Of a stretch of 64,000 nt of DNA, positions 47,701 to 58,289 are shown in pieces; position 1 is the stretch's first letter; every line of letters starts with the position of its first letter. The stretch spans positions 124,001 through 188,000 of the forward strand of contig JAQGEQ010000201.1 in the NCBI GenBank assembly GCA_034620365.1, read 5' to 3'. The stretch comes from Pegea sp. RAD2-039 (lineage: Eukaryota; Chordata; Thaliacea; Salpida; Salpidae). The position numbers and the translations under genes were made by a program. The notes beneath the pieces were generated by a model. That model saw only the letters and a program-made list of their open reading frames with translations. It did no database searches and had not been told where the DNA came from.

Positions 47701-50581
47701 CCCTGAATATATTGCGCCCCTGAATATACTGCACCCCTGAATATATTGCGCCCCTGAATATACTGCGCCCCTGAATATACTGCGCCCCTGAATATACTGC
47801 ACCCACTAAGTATGCTGTGATTCTTATAAATTTGTAAAATTTTGTAAAATTTATGTTAAACAGCTAAAAAACTGACAGTTAAATCTTCCCTGTGCATTTG
47901 AAGTGAGCATTTTAGAAAGCAAAAAATTCATATATGATTACAGATTCTTCAAAAGCACTTACTGAAACATAAGTAGTTTGAAAAACTCACTAAGTCTGAT
48001 ACAGGGAACTCAAAAGCATAAAACTTGAGAAGATCAAGCCATAGAGTTGCTAGATTAAAAGAGGATTTGTAGAATTTGGAAGAACAACAAAATATTAAAG
48101 ATGATTTTGCAGGAAGATCTTCTTCTGAATCACTCCAATCAATATCACAATCTCCAAATTTCATTTCACAACTGGATGTAGGAACTGAAGATGAAATATT
48201 AATTAGAAAATTTATTTATCAATATCTTTGAGATGATCACTTGATGGCGCCATTTTCATATTTTTACCAAATGAGATCTTAGAGAGATTAATCATTTCAT
48301 CATTTGATTCATACATCTGAGATTTCTTTAAATTTCCTAAAAGTACCCTCAAAGAAGTTGAACCTAAAACCTATAAATTGTAACCATTTACAAACCATTC
48401 TATTAACTAATTACAAACCATTTTACTAACTAATTACAAACCATTTTATTAACTAATTATAAACCATTTTACTAACTAATTACAAAACATTTTATTAACC
48501 ATTTACAAACCATTCTATTAACTAATTACAAACCATTTTACTAACTAATTACAAACCATTTTATTAACTAATTACAAACCATTTTACTAACTAATTACAA
48601 ACCATTCTATTAGCTAATTATAAACCATTTTACTAACTAATTACAAAACATTTTTTTAACTAATTATGAACTAACTTCGTTTAGAATTGGAATTAGTTTT
48701 CTCCTTTGCATGTAGAAAATGCACATTAGTACAAGGGCATGAGATGGTATAGAACCTTGCTTCTGCTGATCTAATCCACAAACACTTGCCCAGGTACGAA
48801 ATACAATTGATAACTGACAAAATGAAACAGTTAACAAGTTTTAATGAAGAAAATAGAAATTAATACAAACTTGTTTAAGTTGTGGGTACATTTTCAAATA
48901 CAACCAAATCAGTCGGCTGGTATAAACACTGTTCTTACAATTGACTTTAATTCTTAGAGTAACTTTTTTTAACACAGTAGCTTTGATGCAAGTTTCCGAC
49001 CAATCATCACCTCCAGGATACTTGATAGTGCTAACTAATCTTTTTATAGATTGGAACACGTGATTTAGCGCTTCATACGCTTTCATATTTGATGGGAATT
49101 TGAGATTTAAATTCAAATCACTACCAGCAAACCCACAAGAATATAATGAAGAGCCAAATATCTCAAGTTTATAAAGATCTGTAAAAGATCTATTATCATC
49201 TTGTGAAGATTGAATTGAAGATTTTTACTTTTATCTTTGTTTATTGCATTTGTCAATTTGTCAACTATTTTGAAGCGATTTTGGAGATGGACTTTTCTCA
49301 ATGTATTAGAAGCTTTACAAGCTTTGCGTTCCAACATACTTGTCAGACTTTTTCTTTGTTTCATGGAGACAAACGGTAAAAATTCAAGCTAAGTAAAAAA
49401 TGATTAAATTAAATATGAAATAAAAAAGATTGGTTAAAAGTTTTTCTAAAGAAGTCTTTAGTCAAATATTTCAAAATTAATTTGATTAATTTTTCGGTCA
49501 TTTTAGTGTATCTGACCTTTGAGTTATCAATTGAGATTTCTTCCATTTCTTCTTCAAAAGTTTTTTCAAGAGCTTCAACATCATGTAACTTTGGTGATAT
49601 CACTTTAATAAAATCATTTGCAAATTATTATGTGTTGCTTAAAACCCTTCTTAAAATTGAGAGTGATCAAAAAAATTAGGATAAACTTAACAATATTCAA
49701 GGTATTTACATTTTTTGTCCCTTGTTCTTTTTAGATTTTCAGATAAGTTTTTTTGCTCTAAAAATGCAAATCATAGAATTGTCTAACTCTAATTTGTCAC
49801 TATTTAATGGCAAATAATATTTTTTTAAGTTTTATTTAAAATTAACTTACTTTGGTTTCTTAAATTGCATTTCATTTCTTTGCTAGGTGATGAATTTACT
49901 AAATAAGAATATAAAAAAGATTGTTTAGGTTTGTAAGAGTTAAAAAAGATCTATAAAAAGTAAATATCTTACCAGATGTCTCTGGCCGGCTACTATAAAA
50001 CATAAAATAGTTATAAATAAAAAAATCACTCTTAAATATAAAATTCTTACTTTTTTTTCAAATTAGAATCTGTAAAAAAAGTTTTATTCAGTTTAAAAAT
50101 GTTGATAACAACAATTTTTAATTATTTAAATGAGACATATCTATAATTTTAATAAATAAACTATCAATGATTACCTATTGTTTACATATAAAAAAAAAAC
50201 TAACTTTGTAAAGAAAATGCAACATGGGAATTTTTGGTGATCAACAAATCTTGCTCAGAAAGACTTTTTGAAAGTTGAGTTTTATCTTGTGAGAAGCTAC
50301 AAAAATAATATTCTTACAAAATTATAACAACATAAGCAAAAGCTGTTTAATTGAAACTTAAAATACTAAAAACTCATTACAAAGATTAAAAAATATAAAT
50401 TGTTAATCACTTACAGAGAATTATTTGACGGATTTTTTATAGTTAACAGACTATTATCTGCTCTATAATTTATCATGTCATTTTCAGTCACATTTAAAGG
50501 AGTACTACTTGAAGCTCTAATATCTATGATACTGGGATCCTCTTGTTGCAAGCTATTTAAGTATTCTTTTTTACCATTCAT
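41732..50581 (-). CDS. TUT4/TUT7-like: TUT4/7-type terminal uridylyltransferase with duplicated inactive module
   Basis: Adds uridines to RNA 3' ends (in animals: let-7 precursors and deadenylated mRNAs). 37 in-phase exons from ATG at 50581 to TGA at 41732-41734; 4785 nt, 1594 residues (human TUT4 about 1640). Exon starts/ends include 50415-50581, 49229-49388, 48871-49178, 47991-48184, 46132-46257, 45708-45858, 44707-44900, 43720-44107, 43511-43672, 42506-42709, 42242-42457, 41840-41969, 41732-41784. Order: low-complexity N-terminus; inactive module 1 (EIFGSSLYSCGF..SDLNLN, about 202-500); C2H2 finger CKIC..HIATH (about 688-708); inactive module 2 (about 776-1130); CCHC knuckle CTLCIKDGHLRSNC (about 1175-1188); catalytic NTase GSSRNGFGFRKSDMDM (1258-1273) with third Asp in GDISLYN (1331); PAP core GDASQGSLSSYAYTLM; CCHC knuckle CKCCGKIGHFAKDC; basic tail. 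Modules 1 and 2 have SDLNLN instead of the metal-binding DxD, as in the human pseudo-catalytic half. Predicting two adjacent genes instead of one is the main alternative. Confidence 0.88.
42760..43505 (-). repeat. 22-bp minisatellite in TUT intron, about 33 copies
   Basis: Units read CAACCATCTACTAACCAATC plus two bases on the plus strand. They fill the intron between the exon ending at 43511 and the exon starting at 42709, which would otherwise be one of the usual tiny introns. Confidence 0.95.
44199..44255 (-). promoter_or_regulatory. 57-nt TUT intron with 14-bp palindrome
   Basis: TGATGACGTCATCA at 44224-44237, plus a second AACGTCAT word. The same intron is repeated almost unchanged at 46925-46981 (palindrome 46950-46963) and, on the other strand, at about 59609-59666. 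Confidence 0.6.
44650..46010 (-). repeat. Segmental duplication, copy A (TUT module 2)
   Basis: About 1.3 kb that is nearly identical, exons and introns alike, to 47950-49330. It spans the end of exon 21 to exon 26 of the uridylyltransferase. Identity breaks only in a window of roughly 110-160 bp (here about 45575-45740) and in the number of 23-bp repeats. Such near-identity across introns implies recent duplication or gene conversion; assembly duplication should also be excluded. Confidence 0.9.
45095..45290 (-). repeat. 23-bp minisatellite, about 8 copies, TUT intron (copy A)
   Basis: Units TTTACTAACTAATTACAAAC plus CAT. It fills the intron between the exons ending at 45300 and starting at 45086. 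Confidence 0.93.
47515..47812 (-). repeat. 17-bp minisatellite in TUT intron, about 17 copies
   Basis: Units CTGAATATACTGCGCCC with A/G and C/T variants. The array lies in the intron between exons ending at 47991 and starting at 47379. Because 17 is not a multiple of three, all frames of the array read open for about 100 codons (QYIQGRNIFRGAVYSGA pattern); this is an artefact, not a gene. Confidence 0.95.
47950..49330 (-). repeat. Segmental duplication, copy B (TUT module 1)
   Basis: Partner of 44650-46010. It covers exons 7 (3' part) to 11 of the uridylyltransferase. Copy B reads through the divergent window as one exon (48871-49178, with IKYPGGDDWSETCIKATVLK), whereas copy A is split there by a tiny intron and encodes a different peptide. 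Confidence 0.9.
48380..48660 (-). repeat. 23-bp minisatellite, about 12 copies, TUT intron (copy B)
   Basis: The same 23-bp unit and intron position as at 45095-45290, but longer. It therefore changed length after the duplication. Confidence 0.93.
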
Positions 50582-52140
50582 AATAACTACTAAAACTGAA
50601 AAATATATTTAAAAAAACTTAAACATGCTGTCATTATTTATTCAGATTTGTATTTGAATATATAACTGCCTACTAAAATTTATAGAAATATATTGAATAA
50701 GAATTATATAAAAATTGGTGTTTATTTTAAAACAAAAACAAAAGCTACTTTATGACCTTATTATTTTTTACAAAATTATTTTTAAACTTTCTGTAAATAA
50801 CTCAAGTTTAAAACAAAACAGTTTAAAAATTATAAGTTTAAGAAAAAATATTGGAGTTTAAAATTCAAAAGCATAACAAAAATAAACTAAATTAAACTTA
50901 ACAACAAATGTAATGTATTTCTATCTGATAATTATTATATAAAAATGAAGTCACTCTAATAATTACAAATTTATGTCATTATCATAAGCTTTACATCTTT
51001 GCAGCTGGTTTCTTTACATCTAGATGTAATTTTTAAGATGACAACAAACTTATAATGAACTAAAAATAATTGTAAATTAAAATGTAGTATTGGAAAAAGT
51101 GACTCAATAAACATAAACAAACTTTGTAACGATTTAATCCTGATTAATCAAATCATAAACATTATAATGATGATAAATCATCATATTATTTACTTTTAAA
51201 CTAGAAACGGTATTGCAATGTTTTAAATTACAAACTGAAAAAAAAATTTGTTTGTATTAATTGTACAACTTACAGCAAGTATAAAAAGGTACAAAGTCAG
51301 AAAAGTAGAAATTGGAAAATTATTTTATTTAATAAAGATTATTTTTAATCATTATTTGAATATATACTTAATTATTGAAAGCATTTTTCAAAACTTTGTT
51401 TTATCTCAATAATAAGTTGTTTATAATAAAAATGTTTCTATTAAATAATGAAAAATGATACAGTTTGCTTGAGAAAAACACAGTTATTAAATGCAGAAAA
51501 AATTGTTAAACAATTAAGGAGGCGGAATAAAGAAGAGAATAGCGAGAAACCAGCGATGCTGAAACTGATGTTACGATGCGTTTTCAAAGTTGACAAAACT
51601 GTTCAATATGTAATAATCACCTAATAATAATCGATAAATAAGAGTAATTTAATAACACTTAATAAATTTATAGAGATTATTGATTAAAATCACTTATTTA
51701 ATCATGTAAACTGAAATTTTTATCATTTAAGTTAGTAAAAAATTTTACAATAGAAGATTTATCAAAAGTTCTAGGTAATACTCAGTGTTTAAAATTTTCC
51801 TTAAAACTAAAGTCTTATTATAAATTCAATTTATTCTAAAAGTATATGTCCGTTTATAATTTGGTAAACCTTTTACGCAAAATACCTTCGAAAAAAAGAT
51901 AAAACGATTTTACTAGTTTTTTAGATTCATAGAGACTCCATTTGAATAAGTGCTTATAATTTGTGATAAGATTATATTTAGTAAGTGATTTGTATATCAC
52001 TTGTCATAAATTATTCTATTTGTATAAGAAATCGTTTCAAACTTTTTTGGCTTTGTTACACTAAAAATATTTGATTAAAGAAAAAACTTTTGTGGACCCA
52101 AAACGAAGTAGAAAGAACTTACGTTTGAGTCTACAGAAAT
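50582..52140. other. TUT upstream region
   Basis: A+T-rich. A TTTTAG acceptor lies about ten bases before the TUT ATG, so a 5' UTR exon probably exists further up. The G+C-richer spot at about 51520-51600 (GCGAGAAACCAGCGATGC) is the best candidate for its promoter or first exon. Nothing else was recognised. Confidence 0.45.
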
Positions 52141-52149
52141 TGAAGTTCA

Positions 52150-53680
52150 TTTCTGACAAACAGACTTCATCAAAACAAGCTTTCAATGGCAATTGCCAAT
52201 CGTGAAACAAAATTTGCTCTGACGAAGATCTGGTAATAGAGTGTATTAAATACCTGTGTATTAATGTCCTGCTTGGTGGCGAAGCGGTTACTACACCTAG
52301 CTACAAGGTACATCTAGCTAGGAAGTACCGAGTTCGACTCCAGGTGGAGACATATAAAACTCCTGAGAAAAAAATATAAAAAACTCCTGAGAATGTGTGT
52401 TAGTGAGATGTGCTCTCTTTAGGCACCCTCCTTCGCATTTATATATATAAAATAAAAAATAAAATAAAATAAATGCCTCTCCTGGTTTCATCTCGCCTGT
52501 AGTGATGTGAGCAAGAAAATTTATGATACATTTGGCAAACAAATGAAGCAAATTGGGTTTAAATAATTTTGCATTAAATGTAGAACCATTGGCATAACAT
52601 CTACCTCCTCTAATAATAATTCCAACATATTATCCGACATCAGCAAATCTATATCCGCTGAGTCGGACAAATCTAAATCTGAAATTGCCAACGATGTTGT
52701 CAAGGCCAAAAAAATAATTTTTAGTTTGTTCAAATCAATGGGTGAACTGGATGCTACTACCAAAATAAAACCTGTCACATGGGCCTCGGTGGTCGGTGAT
52801 CCCGGTTCCGTAAAAATGCTAGCATGGTGCAGCTTCTTGCCAAGAAGGTCACCGACACACACAAAAACTTACTTTGGACCGTGAAGACAGAGAAAACAAT
52901 GTCATCATCTTTAATGTCTCTGAGACTGGTAAAGATGATGAAAATTAGTTTTTTAATTAAATGTGCTCTCAAAGCCTTGATTTTGTAGACATTCCAAAAG
53001 TATCTATGACCAAACGTGGAGCAAAGACTATCAATGACTGTTGAAACTGTCTTTTCAGGAAAGTCAAGACAAACCCAAGTTTCTTGCCAAGCCTTATAAA
53101 CTAACCTGAATAAACAAAAGCTCAACCAAAAATTTGAGTAGCACATGATATATGTGAAGATGATTGCTTAGAAGATCAGCCTTTTTTAAAAGAGACGTAA
53201 TATAAAAATCAGAAGGAACAATCAACTGATTTCAAATACAAAGTTCGAGGTCCACCATGGGCCTTGAGAATTGTCAAGATTTCAAAAAAAGGAAGTTGTA
53301 AATAACCACTGGTCCCACATCTTCTTTTTTTCAGATTATCTCCGCACACAGTTGTGAATACCATCCTTCTAGCTTAAGATATCAATTTACAGCAGCCTAT
53401 CATCAAATCTCACAAGCGTCGAAAGACAATTCTTCTATTTCATTAGGTATGTTCTTCAACGCGGGGTCGATTATTACCAACATTCTCCAATTGGAAATTC
53501 ACATTTGCTTTTATCAATGCAACTTGGTTGAAACCGTTGTATCCTGATTCTTTTCTGGTTGACGGTAATATTTTTTGCATTTTGTGCTGTGACAGACTCC
53601 ATGATAGAAGCAGCGGTGTTTGCGTAATTTACAAAACAACGCTTGTAACCAGGATCTCAAGAATTTATATTGGTGGTATT
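52150..53680 (+). mobile_element. CR1-like LINE, 5' part: ORF1 with PHD finger and endonuclease start
   Basis: From about 52150 the plus strand encodes, with stops and frameshifts, the ORF1 PHD finger (GNCQS..KICSDEDLVIECIK, then after a SINE insertion LSWFHLACSDVSKKIYD), PVTWASVVGDPGSVK, the REDRENNVIIF block near 52880, then the start of an AP-type endonuclease near 53445-53660 (LGMFFNARSI, WLKPLYPDSFLVDGN). It ends where an opposite-strand LINE tail begins. The catalytic reverse transcriptase core is missing. PHD-type ORF1 proteins are known in CR1-group LINEs. Confidence 0.8.
52258..52469 (+). mobile_element. tRNA-derived SINE with LINE 3' tail, inserted in LINE ORF1
   Basis: The head has both RNA polymerase III promoter boxes of a tRNA: A box TGGCGAAGCGG (52277-52287) and B box GTTCGACTC (52332-52340), at normal tRNA spacing. 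The 3' part (GCTCTCTTTAGGCACCCTCC, then an A+T tail) copies the 3' end of the CR1-like LINE of this window. Imperfect 11-bp target duplications flank it: TAAATACCTGT (52247-52257) and TAAATGCCTCT (52470-52480). Removing it restores the PHD coding of the host LINE. Confidence 0.85.
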
Positions 53681-53689
53681 TAGATTTTA

Positions 53690-55797
53690 TTATTTATTTA
53701 TTACAATAAATGCAAAGTAGGGTGCCTGAAGAGAGCACCTATCGCTAACACACATTCTCACAAATGACATTTATTAAGTTAGAAATATAGAAAGAAAAAG
53801 ATGTAACACATGGCATTTCGGTAGTCCTCAAAACATATAACAGTGAAAAATTACATATAATTATAGTAATATTAAGAAAAGGAAAAACTTGCAGTATAGA
53901 AATGGCAATGTTGGCAATATTATGACGGTTCAACTTCTGCTTGAACAACACGAGCGACTCCGAGATGACAATGTCTGATGGCAGCTGATTCCATATACTA
54001 ATCGTGCGGTATGAGAAAAAATTCAATATGATTAACGTACAGGGTGATATGGGCTTATTAAGATGTAATGTGTGTCGTCTGAGCTGATATAACTTGATGG
54101 AAGGACTGAGGGAAAGAAATCATCAAACTGAATGTCAATTAAATTGTGAATAATTTTAAAAATAAGAATTAAGTCTTATTTAATTAGTCGAATATCCAAA
54201 GTATCTAAATTGAAGAAGCTGAGACGATGTTTATTTATTAGGTATTAATTTTTGAATTGATCTTTAACGATGTTAGTAAACCTTGAGTAAATAGTATTGA
54301 TGTCTTCGGTAGAGTTGAAAACATAAATTCATTCAACACCTGATAGAAACTTGTTAATACCATTATAATTTCCACGATAAAAATTTATTTTGTTTGAAGT
54401 TTTAACCTTCATGAAAAAGTTTGTTGGAGCTTGAATTCAATAATGTTGTGATTACATGTCGGAGCAAAAAGTTATTTTTGATCAACGTAGATAAGTTTCG
54501 AGTGTTTGATGTAATAAGAAGATCCAAAATATTATCACTAATTTGGGTCGGAAAAGTAACCATCTGAGATAGATTATTGGCATCGAGGAAGCTTAAAAAG
54601 GCATGGCTTAGAATGGCTGAATTAGTATTGTCGCTATTCAAGTTAAACTATTTTCCAATAAATGCTAAATTCGGGTTATTCCAATCAATTTTACTAAAAT
54701 TAAAATCCCCAAAAATATATAACTCAGGACACACAACACTCTTCAGAACCTTCAATAAGGCCTTAACAGTAACCGCATCATTAGTTTTAGAGGGTGGTAG
54801 GTAGGTACATAATAGAAAAATTTGGAATTTCAGTAATGAAAATCGAAAGCGATAACCTCAAATCCTGGACAATTAATGGGATCGATCTGAATTCTAGAGA
54901 TCATGGGTGCAACCGATGTTTTGTAAATTACGCAAACACCGCCGCCTCTATCATACAGTCTGTCACAACGCAAAACACAAAAAATATTACCGTCAACCAG
55001 AAAAGAGTCAGGATAAAACGGTTTCAACCAAGTTTCAGTAATAAAAACAAATGTGAAATCTTGAGAATGCAAAAGAGCTTTCAATTGAAAATTTTGTTAA
55101 TAATCGACCGTGCGTTGAAGAACATACCTAATGTGATAGAAGAATTGTCTTTTTGAAGATTGTGAGGTTTGATAATAGGCTTCTGTGAATTGATATCTTG
55201 GGCTAAAAGGATAAAATTGACAATTGTGTGCGGAGAGAATGTGAAAAAAGAAGATGTGGAACCAGTGGTTATTTGCCACTTCGTTTTTTGAATAAAATTT
55301 TGACAATTCCAAAGTAAGTTTTTTGTGTGTGTCGGTGACCTTCTTGGCAAGTAGCTGCACCATGCTAGCATTTTTTACGGAACCGGGATCACCGACCACC
55401 GAGACCCATGTGACAGGTTTCTTTGTAGAGGCATCCAGTTTGTCCATTGCTTTAGACAGACTAGAAATTTTTGTGTTGATCTTGGCAACATCGTTGCCAA
55501 TTTCAGATTTAAATTTGGCTAATTCAGTGGATATAGATTTGCTGATGTCGGATAAGAGGTTTTGATTAAAATTAGATGAGGCAGCTGTTGTGTCCATGGT
55601 TCTACATTTAATGCAGAACCATCTAAATCCCATTTGCTTCGTCTGGTTGTTTTCAAATATTTCATAAATTTTTTTGCTCACATCACTACAGGTGAGATGA
55701 AACCAGGAAAGACATTTAATGCATTCTATTACCGGATCTTCACCATAGCAAATTTTATTGCAGGTCTGGCAATTGCCTTTGCAAGATTGTTTTGAAG
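53690..55797 (-). mobile_element. CR1-like LINE, opposite strand, reverse transcriptase core deleted
   Basis: Read on the minus strand: ORF1 from the PHD finger (CNKICYGEDPVIECIKC, about 55770-55700) through SISTELAKFKSEIGNDVAKI to PVTWVSVVGDPGSVK. Then comes the endonuclease (FITETWLKPFYPDSFLVDG near 55050; DANNLSQMVTFPTQISDNIL near 54580), linker, and an abrupt jump at about 54236 to the RT C-terminus (HRLSFFNLDTL), WNQLPSDIV and the 3' UTR with tail near 53690. The RT core is absent. The ORF1 frame is open for about 250 codons, so this copy is not very old. Confidence 0.8.
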
Positions 55798-56246
55798 AAG
55801 TTATCCACAATTTAATTGACCATAAATTTGATAATTTCTTTTCCATTAGCCCCTCTTTCAAGTTATATCAACTCAGACGACACACATTACATCTTAATAA
55901 ATCCATATCCCCTCGTGCGTTAATCAGAGCAAATTTTTTCTCATACCGCACAATTAGTACTTGGAACCAGCTGCCATCAGACATTGTCGTGTCCGAATCA
56001 CTCGTGTTGTTCAAGCAGAAGTTGAACCGTTTCAATATTGCCAACACTCCTATTTCTAAACTGTGATTTCACTTTCTTATATTATCTACCTTCTATGTAA
56101 TTGTTCACTGTTATATGCTTTAGGGAATACTGAAATCCCAGGTATTACATATTTTTCTTTCTATGCTTCTAACTTAATAGATGTTATTTGTGAAAATGTG
56201 TGTTAGAGGGAGGTGCTCTCTTCAGGCACCTTCCTTCGCATTGATT
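55798..56246 (+). mobile_element. CR1-like LINE 3' end
   Basis: Encodes the RT C-terminus (LNKSISPRALIRANFFSYRT, WNQLPSDIVVSESLVLFKQK) and carries the full 3' UTR. The UTR ends with a stem-loop whose arms are GGTGC (56212-56216) and GCACC (56226-56230), followed by TTCCTTCGCATTG and the (AAAT)n tail. It meets the minus-strand copy 5' end to 5' end at about 55798, so it may be the 3' half of the plus copy at 52.1-53.7 kb, split by that insertion. Confidence 0.8.
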
Positions 56247-56620
<374 letters not shown>

Positions 56621-58030
56621 ACGCTACTGGCAAGTTATCTTTCTGTCACAGTTGTACGTATTTTTAAGTACCCTTGGCTACCAGCGTAAGATTTGTAGTA
56701 GAACAGGTTTTTTCTTTATAATTTAGATGATTATTGAACTATTTTTACTTAATTGGCTTCATATTAAATACTTGTGCAAAAATAATTGATCCAGCTGTAA
56801 GAAAGCTTACAAAGTAATGGCCTAAAATTTTTAGAAGCAATGCACAGTAAAAAGCAACTACGTTCATGATGATATTGTAGAAACAATAGTTGAGTACAGT
56901 TATATAAATAAACAGTTAAGAAAAACTAGTCTAAGCTTTTAGAATCTTTTAAATACAAGTCACAACTAGTAACAGGTTTGGGATATTTTTGAGCGAAAAA
57001 TCCTTTGTTTGAGTGTAATAAACAATAATTGTTAAATGAAGTCAGACGAAGTCACCGGTTATTAAACTAATAGATGGTAACATAAGTTTATTAAAAATGT
57101 TTTTTTTTAATTTTTAGAGAGAGTTTTCTAAAAGCTACCAAATGATAAAATTCAAACACCATGTTTGATGGTTATATTTATTACTAGTGTAAATTCAAAT
57201 TATTTATCAAAATGTCCACATTGAAACAAACACTTAACTTAGTTCGAATCTTATTTTATAATTGCACAAAAAATTTCATTGTGTTGAGCCTAAAATGTTA
57301 TTCTGTCATCTATTTTTTATTGATATCAGCTTTATGTTGTTTTGTACTCTACCGCTAACTGTAAATAAAGTTTATAGCTTGGTATTGTTGGCTGATGACA
57401 TTTTATAGGACAGTTTATACATCATACTGCTAAATTAACCCAATTAATTGTTTTTAATGTAAGCAAAAAAAGTTAAACAAAATTTCATAACTTTGAGTTT
57501 CAGTAAGAAATTTTAATTTGCTTTTTTCATAAAAATGCTTGCAATATTTTAACTAATCATGCTTTTATTACGATTAATTTTATGCAAAAAAAAGTTATTT
57601 TATCAATTATTTCGTCACATTAAATAAAATCTATTTTTTTGTAAATACATTTGTTTCTAAAATGTTTATAACTAATTGCTTTTAAAACCTATTTTAAAAT
57701 CATTAAAAACCTGAAAAACTTTTATGCTTGTTGATGAAGATAAATAATAAATGGTACATTGTTCAATAAAGAAAAATTAAAAAATTTTTTTTACAAAGAG
57801 TTATGAAAGATTTTTTAACTCTCAGTTATTTCTAATGAAATTTGCTAAAAATGGACTTTTATGAAGATTATATTAAACTATAAAAAAGCTCAATATGTTT
57901 TTAGGTTTAGTTTCATTGACCAAAATAGAATTTTATTTTTAAGTCAAATAACAACACAGTTAAATAGTTTACAAATATTTAATGTGAATGTTTTATCATA
58001 AAAACAAAACGTTAAAAACACTATAAAAGA
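56621..58030. other. A+T-rich intergenic DNA, nothing recognised
   Basis: No exon, RNA gene or repeat that I can support on either strand. Confidence 0.5.
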
Positions 58031-58031
58031 T

Positions 58032-58286
58032 TTAAGAATTCGAAACTGTAACAGATCTTTGAAGATTTAAACTAATTTCACTATTAGTAAACTTCAATTT
58101 CTTCCAAACTAATCTTCTTTTCACTCCTTTTTTTTCATTAGAAAATACATAAGTTTCAATTTGAATTTTTTCTTTTCTTGTCGGTGAAGTTTTAAACGTA
58201 AATGCCTGAAATGATTAAACAGTTTGAAGGAAAAAGATTAATTTACTAGGATAATTTACCTGATTAATTGAAGGTAATTTTGGCAT
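58032..58286 (-). CDS. Small two-exon gene of unknown function, 66 residues
   Basis: Exon 1, 58260-58286, encodes MPKLPSINQ. A 54-nt GT-AG intron follows (58206-58259), then exon 2, 58032-58205, encodes AFTFKTSPTRKEKIQIETYV and a basic stretch KKGVKRRLVWKKLKF, ending TAA. The frame is open across the junction, the intron size is typical for this genome and the ATG lies right at the start of the open region. I recognise no family. The basic, Lys/Arg-rich composition suggests nucleic-acid binding or disorder. It could also be the 3' part of a larger gene or chance. Confidence 0.45.
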
Positions 58287-58289
58287 TTT

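Noticed and set aside
47501-47806. Overlapping 100- and 87-codon minus frames with QYIQGRNIFRGA repeats
   Set aside because: Products of a 17-bp tandem repeat inside a TUT intron; the same peptide appears in more than one frame, and splice sites flank the array.
52271-52350. Stand-alone tRNA gene
   Set aside because: A and B boxes are present, but the sequence continues into a LINE-type tail with flanking target duplications and no clean acceptor stem; it is a SINE head.
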